Below, piece after piece: positions 23,145-36,397 of a stretch of DNA of 64,000 nt. Made by a program: the position numbers and the translations under genes. The DNA comes from Hydractinia symbiolongicarpus (taxonomy: Eukaryota; Cnidaria; Hydrozoa; Anthoathecata; Hydractiniidae). The stretch lies in the NCBI RefSeq assembly GCF_029227915.1, contig NC_079875.1:15991001-16055000 (forward strand). Direction: 5' to 3'. Position 1 is the stretch's first letter, and the number at the start of each line of letters is the position of its first letter. A model generated the notes under the pieces. That model worked only from the letters and a program-made list of their open reading frames with translations. It did no database searches and was not told the origin of the DNA.

Positions 23145-26100
23145 CCAGCTAACCTTTAGAGAAGAACCAAATCAGTGTGTGTGTTGCTTTTGTTTCTTTT
23201 ATCACATACAACAAGCAGAAAGAAAAAAAGAAAACATTGTCAATAAGAAATTCATAAAACAGTTACTATTGCGTTCAAAACAAGACAGCTGTTCATAAAG
23301 TACGTCAACGATATTGTTGTTCAACTCTATGTATACAATAAGCATACGATGCATGCTTTGACATATGGCAATCGTTGAATACTAAGATTTATTCAGTCAA
23401 AAATGAAAAGTAATATCTTAAGAGATGCAACCGAATGGAATAGTATCTTATTGAGGGTGGATTACTCTGATATTCGAAAAAAATGGACATGCAATATCCG
23501 TTATATTGTATATCATTTGATCTTTAATTGTCTCCTTTTTGACGTAAATCTCTCTTTTTCCAAAATTTAACAGTTTAAAGTTTTGTTAAGAAATATCATT
23601 AGTTTTCATATTTTTGTATGGTTCATTTTCGCGCCTTTAGGGAAATTAATACAAATATCAGAACGAGAAAAATATTTGTCGCATTGTACCAGGCTTAAGT
23701 GCTATAACTAGTTTATCATTTGTTCCTAAAATCTCAAAATGTAATAGAAAAATCTGATCAGTGCAGTGCTTATAAAACGTGTATTTACGTCCTCTTCTCA
23801 ACCAACCACGTTGGTGATGTCTTTTGTGCTAATGATAACATTATTTATATAAATATAAAGTGTCATAATCGTAGAATGAAAACGCCATTATCTAACTTCA
23901 CGTAATTCTAATCAAATGTAAATGATGCATTTACTTTTTACGTCAAAGTTTTGGCGAGCAAAAAAAATTGAGAAATTACAAATGACTTCATCTGTTCATA
24001 TGGTGAGAGCGACGCGCATTTATTAAAAGATGAATAAAAATTAAATGGCCATGTTTGGATTTGGATATAAATTTGCATTTCGACTTTTTTTAAAACCTAA
24101 TATATTATACCATGCGTCATGATATTATTGACAAGTGTTTTTTTGTTTTTTGCTTATTCATCCTCATATTTGATTATTGTTTATTAGTTTAGCTTTTTGA
24201 TTATAATATTATATATATTTATATATTTATACATTTTACCTTATTCATATTTTATCTTTTGTTTATAAATTTATTATGATTATTATTTACACTTTTTACT
24301 TCTTTTGTTTTAGTTTTCTTTATACATGTTTGTTTGTAACTTTTTGCACAATACAATGTATTATATAACGAATACGGAGATATTCCGGATTTTTCGAGCT
24401 TTGATTTTTTCATTTTCTCCATTCCCAACAAAATTTTCGGCAAAACGATATCAGGGAATAATGCGGTTAAAATTGCACTGTCCAGTTTTCTGCTTAAAAT
24501 ATTGTTTTTTCGTCGAAGATTAACAAAAAAGGTTTAAAAGCAGACGTTCAAACAACGGAATAAAGGATATGAAAAACACTAAACCTGCCTATTCCACAAA
24601 AGTTTCATCCCAGAGCTCTTTGAGATACATCTTGAAGGTATCTTGAACCTGTCTGGTCAAGTTATGGATTCTGATTGGTGTTAAACAAACATGGCGGTGG
24701 AGAGACGAAGAATCGAAGTATGCTCGCGTTTGATTATGTCGTAACTAAGCTTGATATAGGCTATATATATTTATCAAGAACATAATTCCATTCTTCCTTT
24801 TAAAACATTCACTACCAATATTTGATCTTTTTTTACATTAGCTAGCTTAAAGTCCCTCATATGGCCTACCATCCAGGCTAAAGCGAGCTGATCTACTAAC
24901 TAACGTGATAAAGGACCTGACTTTCTTTTTCATTCTGTCATTAGCTAGCTAAAAGTGTTACTGCCTGCAAATGACGTGACAATTTTACAATTAGTTGTTA
25001 ATTAACCAACTATCAACTTAAAACGGTCCTCCACGTTTAGCAAACTAAGCTAATCAACTGGTTTATAATTGAACTGTGTTTTATTATTTCTTTAGTGTGC
25101 GTCTTTGTACTCGAACTTTGTTCGAAAATTTTAATCTTCAAATTTAAATTAAAATTAAATGGTCTTAGGGTTGCATGCTTTACCAATCATTGTTAAGTGC
25201 ACACCAAGCAGAAATTTTTTAAACATTAACCCGGTAGCTTCGCTTGGCTTGGCTAAAATGCATTACAATGTTTTAATTGCAAAGTGAAATTGCTTTGGAA
25301 AATATGAAGATTCCCGAAATGTGGAATATGCGTAAGAAGAGTAAAAATGCAACAACAGGATTTTTTCTCTTTTTTTACGAAGAAATTAATAAAAAACTTG
25401 TTCCTTGTGGTTTAAATTATCAAAATTAATACCATTAAGAAAGTAACGTACTCTTAATTAACAGTTAAATGACCTTATCTCAACTGGGTGCGGTAAAGAA
25501 GTGTTTACATAAAATCAATTCAGCAAACAAAATTAACCATTAAAACAATCCAATGGAGACATAATGGCGACGACAAAACAAATTTTTATCTACCAGGCGC
25601 CCCTCACTAATTAGTTTTTTCGTGCTATACTATATTCCTACTGAATATATGATACAACAAAAAACAAACAAACAAACAAAAAAGCAATCAAAAAAACAAT
25701 ATAAATAAAAATCAGCAACATAAAGCTCTTGCCATTGTTGTTTACCAAAAATAAGTGTCACATCATATTTATTTACTTTTGCTAATACAAATATTAATGT
25801 ACATCAATTAACAAAGCTAATGGATAGCAAAAAAGACAGCCAATAAAGCAGATTTGCACAGAAAATAGGGTTTGGTCAAGTAACATTAATTTTTACTGTC
25901 AACTAAAACTCAATCACAACAATGTCGTTATTTTGAAGATTTATATATTTATATACCCAACCCCCCTCTAATAACTAATGGAAAAATAAAATATTTACAA
26001 TTTTTTTGGAAAAATATTGTAAAAATCTTTGCGAGAAAATATAGTAACTTTACCTCCATGATCTATTAAGTGAAAAGATAAAGTTGTTACAAGAAGGAGT

Positions 26101-26764
26101 TTAACTTCACGCTCTGTTTGTTAGTATGTTATTTTAGCCTGTTTTGCCATCGGCAATAACAACAAAAAAGAACAGGTGATTTCGAACTCAATTCCTTGTC
26201 TTCATCGGTCAGTGAACAGGGCCGGCAAGTCGTTTGTCAAATGAGAAGGGGGGAAGGGGGCAAGAATCAAAATAAAGATTGTCTAACGCTATCATTGTTT
26301 TCGTTGCATCAAAGTTCTTTTTTAGAAAAAAATGTGTGACATCATATCTCCCCCCACATTATCTTTCCTCTGTCTCACCGGGTCTGGTGCAAATGTAAAG
26401 ATAAAATTAAATGTACAGCTGAGAAACATTAAACTCCTTCCAAAACTTATTAAAACGTTAACACAAAACACAATAAAAAGATCTTCGTTCCTACTGGATG
26501 TACGTGCGTATTATAAAATAAAAGGAATTGAAAACACCAATATCTTTGTATACGTGTTTAAGTGCATAAAAAACCTTAGTCTGGTTAACAAAATGAGTTT
26601 GAGAAATTATTTCTTTCGAAAAACACATAATTCAGCGATACTTTAAAATTTGGAATTCTGATATGGAACTGCGTATAGAGTGGTCTTAAAAAAGAAAAAA
26701 ATTCAATACTGTTACACCATAATTTAAATTAACAAGTCTAATTAATAGTTTAGCTACAATACTT
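23145..26764. other. Intergenic stretch between two converging genes
   Basis: This holds the 3' flanks of the beta-helix gene (left, plus strand) and the convertase gene (right, minus strand). No exon or RNA gene was recognised. There is an A-rich simple stretch (AAACAAACAAACAAAC near 25665) and otherwise AT-rich sequence. Confidence 0.5.
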
Positions 26765-27860
26765 TTACCTTCTTTGTCTTTTACTATGTAACCTAGCTAA
26801 CAATTGTATCAAGGAGTTCATTTTTTTCTTCTTTTCAATTGCTTCTTCTTCAGCAGATCTTCTAGCATTTAGATGTCCAAAAAAATCCCATAAATTTGCA
26901 TTAGGGTCTGTGTACACTTGCATACTATTTGGGTTAGGTCTAGTCCATGTTACAGAGCGACCAACTAAGGTTGTACGAGGATTAGTATTAGCTTGCTGAT
27001 ATAGCTGCGCGTTATTAACTTGGTTATAAGCTGGTTGACCAGTAAATAAACTGGCATAATTATGGTTATTGTCATAAGCAGGGTTATTAGTACCATAATT
27101 AGGAGCAGTGTATGACGGTATATTATTTCTCTGATAGTTTCTGTAAGCATTTGTATTGTAGTTATATTCACCTCCCATCATCCCATTCGATGCCGTGTTT
27201 TGAAAGTTCTGCTGTAGACCAGCGTATGGATTTAATACTTGACTCGGCATTATCGATGGTTGGTTTTGCACAGCAACTTGTTGATTTTGCAAAATAGCTT
27301 GTGTTGGCGCCCCATGGCTATTATATAAATTTGGTACATTGTTTGGCGGCACTATTGTTCTTGATGGAGCGCCATTTTCACCAAAAGTATATGTAATTTG
27401 CGTGATTTGTACAGATGATTTGGCGTTCGTTTTTGTGTCGTCGGCAACAGCCTTCTTGTGCAACGGGTTTTCTGGATGTGTTACGTTTTGATGATGAGGT
27501 TTCTCTTTGGTACCGTGCAATATTAATTGCCAGTCTCTTAGAGTACCCGTGTTAGACCTTGACTCTCCGCCATCTTTAATCTCCAAAATCCATTTCCCGC
27601 GCGGATCTTCACCCCACGCATGCGTCGTCATAAAAGCCCATTTCTTAAAACCTTCATCCGATGAATCTTCGCTTCTTACTGGAAGCAAACATGATCTGGT
27701 GCCCATAGGAGTTACTAAGTATATCGTTAGGTCACCACGTCGTGTGTATTCAATAGTTAAAATTATCTGCACATGTTCTAAGTACCTAATTTCATCCTTT
27801 GAACCCGCACAGCCATTTGTTTCTATCTCCACTGACAACGGTTGGTCCCAGCGTAGAGCC
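26765..27860 (-). CDS. Convertase exon 10: P domain and long C-terminal tail
   Basis: The P domain runs from [12 protein letters not shown] through RRGDL and MGTRSCLL to [11 protein letters not shown]. About 220 residues of low complexity follow, rich in Asn, Gln, Tyr and Pro, with no Cys and no hydrophobic segment. The end ([20 protein letters not shown] to KRQRR) could form a basic amphipathic helix, as the granule-sorting tails of PC1/3 and PC2 do. The stop codon lies in AGAAGGTAAAAG, which also reads as a splice donor, so an alternative C-terminus is possible. Confidence 0.9.
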
Positions 27861-30800
27861 CTAAATAGAATAAACAATGATAAAAAGAGGTTTTGTATGA
27901 AATGACATTGACATTACTTATGCCATTAAACAGGTAGAAAATGTTGTAAAAATTAAAAATTAACGTTTGGGAATTAGAATAATTGAAATGAAGAGGGTTT
28001 AAATTAAAAGTAGATATTTCAAAGAAAACATTTTACGGTTTTTCCATTCAGTTAAATTTTTTTTACCCCATGCAGGTGTCCTTAAGGGTGCCCGTAATAT
28101 TCAATGGAAAAACTTTGTGACTTTTCCGGGATAATCGATTGAATGAAGTATCATTTCTTGTAGTTAATTAAAAAACAACAGGGACTAACTCAGTAATGCC
28201 AGTTATTGCCACTCATAGAGAATATAGTTGCGATGGAGTTAACTTTTAACTCACATAGGGGGGCAAACAAGCTGGAATCGTTCTAAAATGGCATTCAAAG
28301 CTAGCAGTAGGCTTTTTTAGAGAAAATAGATTAGTGCCAATGGAAATATTGGTAGTTTTCTGTGATGTTTTACCTGGAAAATGAAATGATAAAAAAAAAA
28401 ATGAAATGCTATACTTTATTACATTTTGTTAAATTATAGCTTAGATATAAGTGGTTTTAAAAGAAACTATAATTCAGAAAATTTGCTATAACGTCTACCA
28501 CCAAAACGATTTTTTATTTATATGATGCCAAATGACATCATTGGGAAAAACCAGTCATATTTTTTAGAAATGTATATTCTGTATATACGTAATTAGTTGA
28601 TGATTTAAACTAATTCATTTGATATTTTTATTTTTTTTATAGATGAATAACTTTAAGAACATAGAAGATATAATTGACTTGTTAACAATGCTGATGTTTT
28701 AGATATATTTGACTTAATAGTTAGTACAATATTAATGAAAACGTTTATTTGCAACAAATCTTCATAGGTTTGGAATTAAAGGGTAAAAATCATTGGGGGA
28801 ACAAAAAAAAGAGAGAGTGAAAAAATTATAAGGCAGGTGGGCAACTAAACAAATTTTGTATTGAACAACTCATTGAAAGAACTACACAACTCACTTTGCA
28901 GTGGTCATCACTTTCTCCTTACACTCCTTTTTCTCGGGTACATTTTGAAATATTTTTCTGTCAGCCATACGAACTAACCGGTCAGCATCTAACAAACCAA
29001 ACCCGAATTTTTCATTCATATGCAAACCAATCCCATTCATTCTCCAATCAGGATCATGTCTTAAGGGAAACCAGTTGGCCGTGTGCACTACTAAATGCTG
29101 TACGTCACGCCACGTCAGCTTTGGACTAGAAAAATATAAATTTAAACGCTAGATAATGAATAACAGTAAAAACATATTACGATATGGAACAAGCAAAAAC
29201 GAAAGACGCTATTTTTTGCAAAGAAGTATAGGCGATCAATTTATGGTTGCTACAATGTTAAAAGTTCTTTGACTGTTAACTCCAATGTTAAGGCTTTATA
29301 AATATTTTTTATGCGCACCATTCCTGAACATACTGTGCATATTGTGAAAATTGATGAAAATGAGCATGAATTCAGCAACGGTTTATTCGTGTGTCCATGC
29401 TATTCTCCATTAATAAAATATATTTTTATTTCCTCTCCGTGTAAGCAGATAATGAACGCTGAGCGCTGTGTACAAAACAGCCTTAATGTAGATCATTCTT
29501 AATACTTATTTCCTTTTATTTAATTTGATTCTGACTTAGATTGGTCTTGTATTATCAGAGTATCTATAGGTAACCTACTTCTTTTCAAGCGCCAGTGCGA
29601 TTAGTCCTCCAGCTAAAGGTGCTGAAGCTGATGTACCAGTGTGACGTTCTGTACATTGATTGTGAAGATCAGTTGTCACCTAAAATGTCATTTTTTAAAA
29701 AAATATTTTGTTAAAACGATTCGAATCATTTTGCATAATACCTGGCATTGTATAAATATGTAGTTTTAAGTATGCATATGTATTGGGATCAATTTAAATC
29801 TTACTCCCAGATCTTTTCTTATCTCTACCAAGTGTTTTACCTTTCCATCAGTTTATTTTTGAAAAGATATTTGTAAAAAACAGTAATTATTAAACTTACA
29901 AAGCTATACTGTATGAACGTTCTTTAAATAAGTAAATAAAATAAACACGGATTGGTTAATTAATATATACTGTGCCTTGACGAGATGTTTTAGAGCAGAT
30001 TTTATTCTCCAATACCCAGGAAAAATTAAATAAATTTTTAACAAAACTTTGAAACAACATTTATTTAAAATTTGCAAGGTCTATATGTTTAAAACTTACA
30101 ATTCTCTGTTCTCCATGTGCACCGCTACTGAGAGTAGTAGCAAGAGTAGATGAACATGCTTCACTATACCATGGACTTTCACCATGATCAGAACTTGAAC
30201 TTATTGAGAGGGTGTATATACTGGCTGTGTAACCATCACAATTACAGCTGTCGTCATGACGGCCACCATTTCCTGAGGCCCACACATATATTGAACCGAG
30301 ACCTCCCCGACCCTAAGATGAAAAACATAATAAATTGTTAAAACGTAGGATTTGCCTACAAATTTTCCGCTAAAATATTTTTCGATAATATATTATACCT
30401 TTGTGATGCCGTTAAGGAAGGCTGCTGATGCCAAGGTTCCTGGTCCTTCAACTGTCATACCATCATCACTAGGTCCCCAGCTAGCGCTATAGATGTCAAT
30501 GTATTGCGGATTTAAACTTAATGATTCAGCTTCAACGCGATCTGTGACTCGCCCATCCAGCATTCTTACACCACCAACTTTTGCGTTGTATGCAACGCCG
30601 ACTCCACATTTAGTATTATTAGCTTGCGCTGCAACTTCGCCAGCACATCGAGTTCCATGCCTACAAAATCACTCCAAATTGTTACGTGGAGTCCTTAACG
30701 TTCTTCTTATTCTGTTTACTTTCTACAGAATCGATATTTTAGCTTCATGATTATTTTCATATATTTCACTAGTGCACAAGTTCACGTAGATACAAATAAC

Positions 30801-33800
30801 ATTCGAAAAAGTCGTATAGCATTAAAATGGAATGCGTAATATCATTCTGTGGTGAAGTGAGAGAAACTGCAAACTAACAATTTATCCAACCAAGGTACTG
30901 CAGTAACTACTAAAATCTCACTATACTTAGTTCGTCAAAGTTTATTAGGATTTATTTGTGAGAATTGTAGTCTAGGGTACGTTTATTTTAACCCTTTTTT
31001 GTTATTAGTTTCTGGATAAATAATCAATCTCCGGAAACTAGTTTATCAATTGTTTTATTTTCAGAATTTAATTGACTATTATGTGCAAATCTGGTAATAT
31101 GAAGGCTATACCATCATAACACTTTTTTAACTCTCCGTCTTTAAAACGAAAGTATTGTTACACTCTTCACACTCTTCTTTGTAAATAATTTTAGTCTAGA
31201 ATATTGTTTAGCGCCATTCATTTATTTCTTCAAAGCCTTTTTTCTTGTCTGAGTAGCAGATTTGGAAGAAAACTGTCTTGAGTTTTTGTAATGATTTTTG
31301 TAATAAATATTATTTACCAAAAAGCTTTTTCTTGACAAAACTTAAGACAAATTTAATGACCAATTTAGTTATTTGACCAAATGAAATTTTTTTCATTGCT
31401 GGACGTACCTTTATTTTCTTAATTATGTTAAAAAACCACCGAAATGTTTTTACTAGATATTTAAGAAACTGGTTGTAGCATAAGGCAATACATCCGTCGA
31501 CAAAATCTATGGTAATACGCCTGCACTACTCCTAGCTACTGCTAGTCATTAATCCGTGGAGATATTCACGGGGTCGCCCGTTCCTTATATATCACATTTC
31601 GTGTTTCCTTAGTACAACTTCCTTTCCGCACAAACCAACAGAATAAGAGCATTATAAATACAGAGATAAATAATGTCATTAAACAATAATTTGAAATAAT
31701 ATATAGACTGAAAAGAGAGCCAAGAAAGCAACAATCTCTTTTTTTTTGAAAAGTCAAAAAAGTACAGTCTAACATCTACATCGACGGTAGACTTACTTGT
31801 TTTCATTTGTTGGATCATATCTTGGGAATGGATCAGGATCATTGTCATTTACATCCCAACTTGCTGCAGGATCCTAGGATTTAGCAGTGAACACAAAAAT
31901 AAAAAGGAAATGCCCACTAATTTTAAAACGAAAGAGCTTCGCAAGAATATTTAGAACAGGTTTTTGTTTACACTGTAATAGTTATTTTTATTTTCAGTCG
32001 TGAAATATTAAAATATTAGTATTCTATATATCAAAATATATCAAAGTTTCCTGAGTTGTAGATTAGGTTATTTATATATTAGTTATCTTTCTTAGGGAAA
32101 ATTAGTGGTGGACGGAAATTTCAATCTGGGAGTTAAATAATTCAGCTTGTTCTCTTCTTGTTACAACGTTGATTGTGATTATTTAATGGTCTTGTGAGTA
32201 ACTAACACTTCACGGATCAAAAATTGTTACTCACATAATTTTTCTCTAAATCGGTATGATTGTGTTCAATTCCATCATCAAGAATTGTTACTACAACACC
32301 TTTGCCTGAAATGCCAGCATTCCAGACAGGTATTACATTAACGTCTAAATCCATCGAAGAGCGTTTGTCGTCCTAAATATAGCATCGTTTATTTTAGTCT
32401 GCAGTCTCAAACAAAATGTTATAGAAAAATGCATCTCTTTTGCTTCTCTGCAATTATGGCCGAAAAACAGCCAATAGTCTGCAGTCACACATTACTACTT
32501 TTGAACATGTGCAGATCAGGTAAAGAGTATTAAAAATCTACTAGTTGCATTTTCTAGCTTGGCTGTATTACAGCATAATCCATCTTTTTTGGCACAAAGT
32601 CTCCTATATTTAAGAAAAATGACCATGCTGACGTCAGCAGTGATCACCACCAACCAAATAACCCAAGATCATAAGCTCGCTCTTAAAACTGACAAGTTAA
32701 CGTTGATAAGTTCTTAGGGAGTAAACCCAACGTAGAAACAGCCGACATAAAGGATAGAACTTCGAAATTGATGATTTTGTCTGCACATATTTTGGCCGAG
32801 ATTGTATACAGAAAGTAATCGCTGGAGATATAAAGAAAGTAATATTAAACAGGAAGAATAGTGTCCGTTTTGAACTGAAGATGAAATTAATAAATTTAGT
32901 AAATTTTTGATTGCTTTAAAAATCCATACGTTGTCTCTATTTACAACCTAAAAGCTGTGTCTCATTTTTTGAAGATCTCTAAAGTTCCCTAAATTTTATC
33001 CGACATTTAGTAACTACAAAACACCAACAGGAAACATTAAATATCTGAAACGAAAAACTTCTTTCATACTAGGAACACTACGCTTAACCTTCAGTCCTTT
33101 CTTGTAACATTAAACGTTCAGTAATGAACACACAGACTTACAAGGTACCATTGTTCATCCCATAGTGGATCAGCAAATCTCGGTTGAATACCTCTTGTCA
33201 CTACATGTTCGTGATGAAGTCCGCGTTTTTCTCGCTTATATTCATGTTGTTGTTGCACCCATTTCACCTGAAATGTGATATGTTCATTTAGTTACCTTGT
33301 GGTTTCTGTTATCAAATGATATAGGCAGAGCAGAATATAAGCGTGTCAGGAAATGCTTCAAAGTAGATTTTATAGTGGTTTATTAGTTCTGTAGTAGCTT
33401 CCATATAAGAAATAGCCATTGGTACAAAGTTATAGAAAAACAAATCAAAGGAATACTGAAATTTTAGCTAGAATAAAAAAAGCGTACATCATCTTCTTGT
33501 TTCAGGAGATCTGTTTTGCTGTCCGCAGTTCGTTTTGATCTTTCTGGATGATGTGGGTGTTCCAAATGGTAGTAACCTTCCAATGTACCAATCTGGAATA
33601 AAAAATGATATTATGTAAGTTGCGTAATGAAGTAAAACCACTGGACATAAGTTTTCTCATTTTTGATAACCCCGTAATATGTTTTGAAGTCATTTTAAAA
33701 GGAACGCCAGTCGAATACAATCTTAACATGTAAATTTTCTTCAATGTTATATTTGCTTTATCAATAGTTTTGATACCACTGTTCAGACGAGCCTTGATTA

Positions 33801-36397
33801 TTTATTGAAACATCAGGATAAAGAAATTTTATCATTGTTAATCTGTACAGTCATTTTAAGCAATCGCCTTTTGCTGAAATTTATCAATCAATTTTTTTTG
33901 TGGCAGTTTGAAGAAAGATAATTAAAGGTGTGTTGATCAAAATTATGGAACGAATTAAACAAATTGCTGTCAGGTTGCCAGTGAGGCAAACAAAAAATGT
34001 GGGATCTGTAAAGTCACATATTTTAATGTTGTTGACACTATAGAACGCTATAGAAAGTACATGGTTGTAGCACTTACAATCGATTTATATGTTCCAACTA
34101 AACGGATAATTTTAAACTTTTTGTGAAGTGACGTTTATAATGTTTTTAAATTTCAAGATAAATTTTTTTATAATAAAATCTTTTATAAGAATGGTAAGGA
34201 CGGAATTGGTTAAATATTAAAAACAAAGTAAAAACATCTAGAACCCTAGATTTTCTCTTTTTTTTGAAAAAAGTATAAAGAATAATGGAGAACATTGATA
34301 AAGGAAGAGATGTAACAATGTCTAGCTGCTTGTGTTAGAAAAAAGAAAAAAAGCACATTTAGACCAAAACCAAATTTCCTGGTTCTTATATAAGTGCATA
34401 ACATTAACTTATATTTAATTATTTAATATTTTATAGTTTCCTACAAGCCTTGTCCTGCCCTGTCCTGGCCTAAGAAATATTCGAATCTGTGAGTTTTTCT
34501 AGCTCAAATTTCTATAGGTTGCATAGCTAAGCGTTCACAACTGCTGAAAAATCTACTACAATTATGTTGCTTCTTAAAGGTTGACTATCACATTACTGGC
34601 ACGTTATTCAACCTACAATGATAAATCAAAAAAATTAGTTCCCGATCATAACCGTCTTAATTTAAAATCACGGGTGCGCAAAATGTTTGCGTTTTAAATG
34701 TTAAAGTTGCTGGGAGACAGTATATGTAAGATATAAACGATAAACATTATTTTTTCTAAACAAACAAAAACAACCTGATCAAAGTTTTTTTGTTGTAATT
34801 TCTCATTTTTTTTAATTAACCGTTTATTTTAATTTAATAAAGTAATTATGTAAGTTCATAAACTTTAGAGAAGTTTAGCTAATTTTTTATCTTTATTTTC
34901 ATGATAATTGATATCCGTATAGAAATGAGCTTGTTGCTACTTTACCATTGGCGTGGTTGTCTTGAAGAATAAGGAGAATTAGAGCACTGAGGTCCTTGCT
35001 AAACCATTACGGGAGAAAATTTTGATATAAATGATTTTATATGCGTATTCAATTAAAAACACCAACGACATAAAAATAAATAAATATAAAGTAAAATAAA
35101 TATGAACAAACTATAATTAAAACGTGAAAAGATTTTAATCAGATTTTTTTATACAAAAACCTGAAGTAATTTCACAATCTCAACATTAAGACTGATCAGA
35201 ATTTCTCAACGAAAAGATAGAATATAAAGATCCAAAAAAGTTTTAAAAAAATATTAAACAACAACAAACAACAACAACAATATCAGTACTTTTTAAAGTA
35301 CTGATACCACTTTATTATAAACCTATTTCTTATTTAAAAAAGTGCAGTGTCTGCAATGCTTATACACAATAATTTTTTTCATAAGAAACTGTACTAAAAC
35401 TCGTTAAATTACCAAGCAAATTAAGCATATGTAAAACATTACAGCGCGTGCGCGTGGCTTTGTGGTTATGGAGTTTGCTTCGTAATCACAAGATCTGTGG
35501 TTCACTCCACCACGCAAGCATGTTTAGCAAGTGCCTTCACCTCAGCTGCGGGTCAACCCATGCCATATTAGGAAAGTTTGGTAAGCAATACCGGTGTATA
35601 CCTAATTTATACATTTCGAACACAGGACTCGCATTGATAACAGTGTTTTCAGTCATGTGGCTATAGCCTGCATATATGTTCGGAATAATAAAAATAGTTC
35701 AAGTATTTTTTTTGCGTCCACAACAGCACGTATAAGCATATTCGTTACCGAAGATGCACGTATAAGCATATTCGTTACCGAAGATGCACGTATAAGCATA
35801 TTCGTTACTGAAGATATAGATTAGCGATAGAATAATTATAGAACTTAGAAGGTTTATAACTGAATAATTTAATGGGCAAAGTGACCAATGTTTTTGTAAG
35901 AGCAAAAAAGTTTTTCAACTGCTATATGACATCATTTGTTTCTCTAGAAACACGTATGCTGATGATATCTAAAGTGGTTGAAAAAGACATTGCTTTAGGA
36001 CCTAGCTATAACCAAGGATGTATAATGGAACTATGGACGACAAAAGTTTATTATAAACTTTACCAATAAATTTAATGATAAAACAGCGAAAGAGCACTAT
36101 CCTTGCTTTAATATAACTCATAGAGCTCACTTCCATACACTAACCATAAACGCTCAAAAAATTATACGGTTCGATTACCTTTGATACTTTTTCAAAACCA
36201 TATTTTTCAGCTATTCTCTTAGCTCTTTTGTAACTATCAGAACCTTCAATATGTATAGCCCAGCCATTTGTGTAATATTTATCGGAACTGTCCGGTCCAT
36301 TGTCACTAATTTCCTCCAAGAGAATATGATGAAAACTTGATAGAATTATAAAACAAGCGAATAGCCATGTTTTATCATGTTGAACAGAGTAAACCAT
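26765..36397 (-). CDS. PCSK1-like: Proprotein convertase, PC1/3-like (subtilisin/kexin type)
   Basis: Ten exons, all phase-compatible: 36397-36179, 33592-33488, 33267-33142, 32372-32235, 31873-31797, 30660-30399, 30312-30100, 29679-29579, 29125-28895, 27860-26765, giving 855 residues. It is a Ca-dependent serine endoprotease that would cleave prohormones and other secretory precursors after paired basic residues. Order: signal peptide, prodomain (autocleavage at YKREKR-G), S8 catalytic domain with Asp182 (ILDDG), His223 (HGTRC), Asn324 (ASGNGG) and Ser397 (GTSAS), then the P domain with RRGDL. Spacings of 41, 101 and 73 residues equal those of furin. VPEKKEC and the FGFGLL block are closest to PC1/3, and there is no Cys-rich region or membrane anchor. 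The tail is Q/N/P-rich and ends in a basic amphipathic stretch. Start 36397 puts the hydrophobic core near the N-terminus; an upstream ATG at 36442 would add 15 residues. Confidence 0.94.
28895..32372 (-). CDS. Convertase exons 4-9: S8 catalytic domain
   Basis: Exons 32372-32235 (Asp, [13 protein letters not shown]), 31873-31797 (DVNDNDPDP), 30660-30399 (His in [16 protein letters not shown]), 30312-30100 (oxyanion Asn in WASGNGG; CNCDGYT), 29679-29579 (Ser in [13 protein letters not shown]) and 29125-28895 ([11 protein letters not shown] to VPEKKEC). Every catalytic and structural motif expected of the family is present and no stop interrupts it, so the enzyme should be active. Confidence 0.94.
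31541..31690 (+). repeat. Interspersed hairpin-headed repeat, copy B
   Basis: GCTAGTCATTAATCCGTGGA, a short loop, TTCACGGGG, then CGCCCGTTCC and a TTTCGTGTTTCC block. The hairpin plus CCCGTTC-block layout recurs at 37681 and 58849. It lies in the intron between convertase exons 5 and 6. Confidence 0.5.
33142..33592 (-). CDS. Convertase exons 2-3: rest of prodomain and cleavage site
   Basis: Exons 33592-33488 and 33267-33142 carry two basic sites: HPERSKR, placed like the internal secondary site of other convertases, and YKREKR followed by GLHHEH, the expected primary autocleavage site. WDEQWYL at the end opens the catalytic domain. Intron phases are 0. Confidence 0.9.
35281..35306. repeat. 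Perfect inverted repeat, 12-bp arms
   Basis: TATCAGTACTTT and AAAGTACTGATA are separated by two bases, after a CAA-rich simple stretch. Symmetric and able to form a hairpin. No gene context beyond the intron. Confidence 0.8.
35452..35690 (+). mobile_element. tRNA-derived SINE-like element
   Basis: The first 64 bases fold like a degraded tRNA: GCGTGG pairs with CCACGC as an acceptor stem, the box B-like GGTTCACTCC lies in a GTGG/CCAC arm, and a CTTCGTAA loop resembles a Thr anticodon region. A non-tRNA body (CAGCTGCGGGTCAACCC) and an AT-rich tail (GAATAATAAAAATAG) follow. The shortened arms argue against a working tRNA. Confidence 0.6.
35727..35815. repeat. 30-bp minisatellite, three units
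   Basis: Three nearly identical units beginning CACGTATAAGCATATTCG (35727, 35757, 35787) lie head to tail directly after the SINE-like element. The length is a multiple of three, so the minus strand shows a repeated ten-residue open frame with no other coding support. Confidence 0.9.
36179..36397 (-). CDS. Convertase exon 1: signal peptide and start of prodomain
   Basis: The exon encodes a hydrophobic segment ([13 protein letters not shown]), then [11 protein letters not shown], the conserved opening of convertase prodomains. It ends at AAG before GTAATC, phase 0. The next exon opens with [12 protein letters not shown], matching the GxxYHF block of the family. Confidence 0.85.

Larger units (their letters stand above)
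33593..36178. other. Convertase intron 1
   Basis: About 2.6 kb without coding signal. It contains a perfect palindrome (35281-35306), a tRNA-derived SINE-like element (35452-35690) and a 30-bp minisatellite (35727-35815). The short frames seen on either strand come from these repeats. Confidence 0.6.

Noticed and set aside
27507-27905. Plus-strand open frames across the convertase P-domain exon
   Set aside because: They are antisense shadows of a clearly coding exon.
35452-35515. A functional tRNA-Thr (CGT) gene
   Set aside because: At 64 bases its arms are too short and a SINE-like body follows; a decayed or SINE-derived copy fits better.
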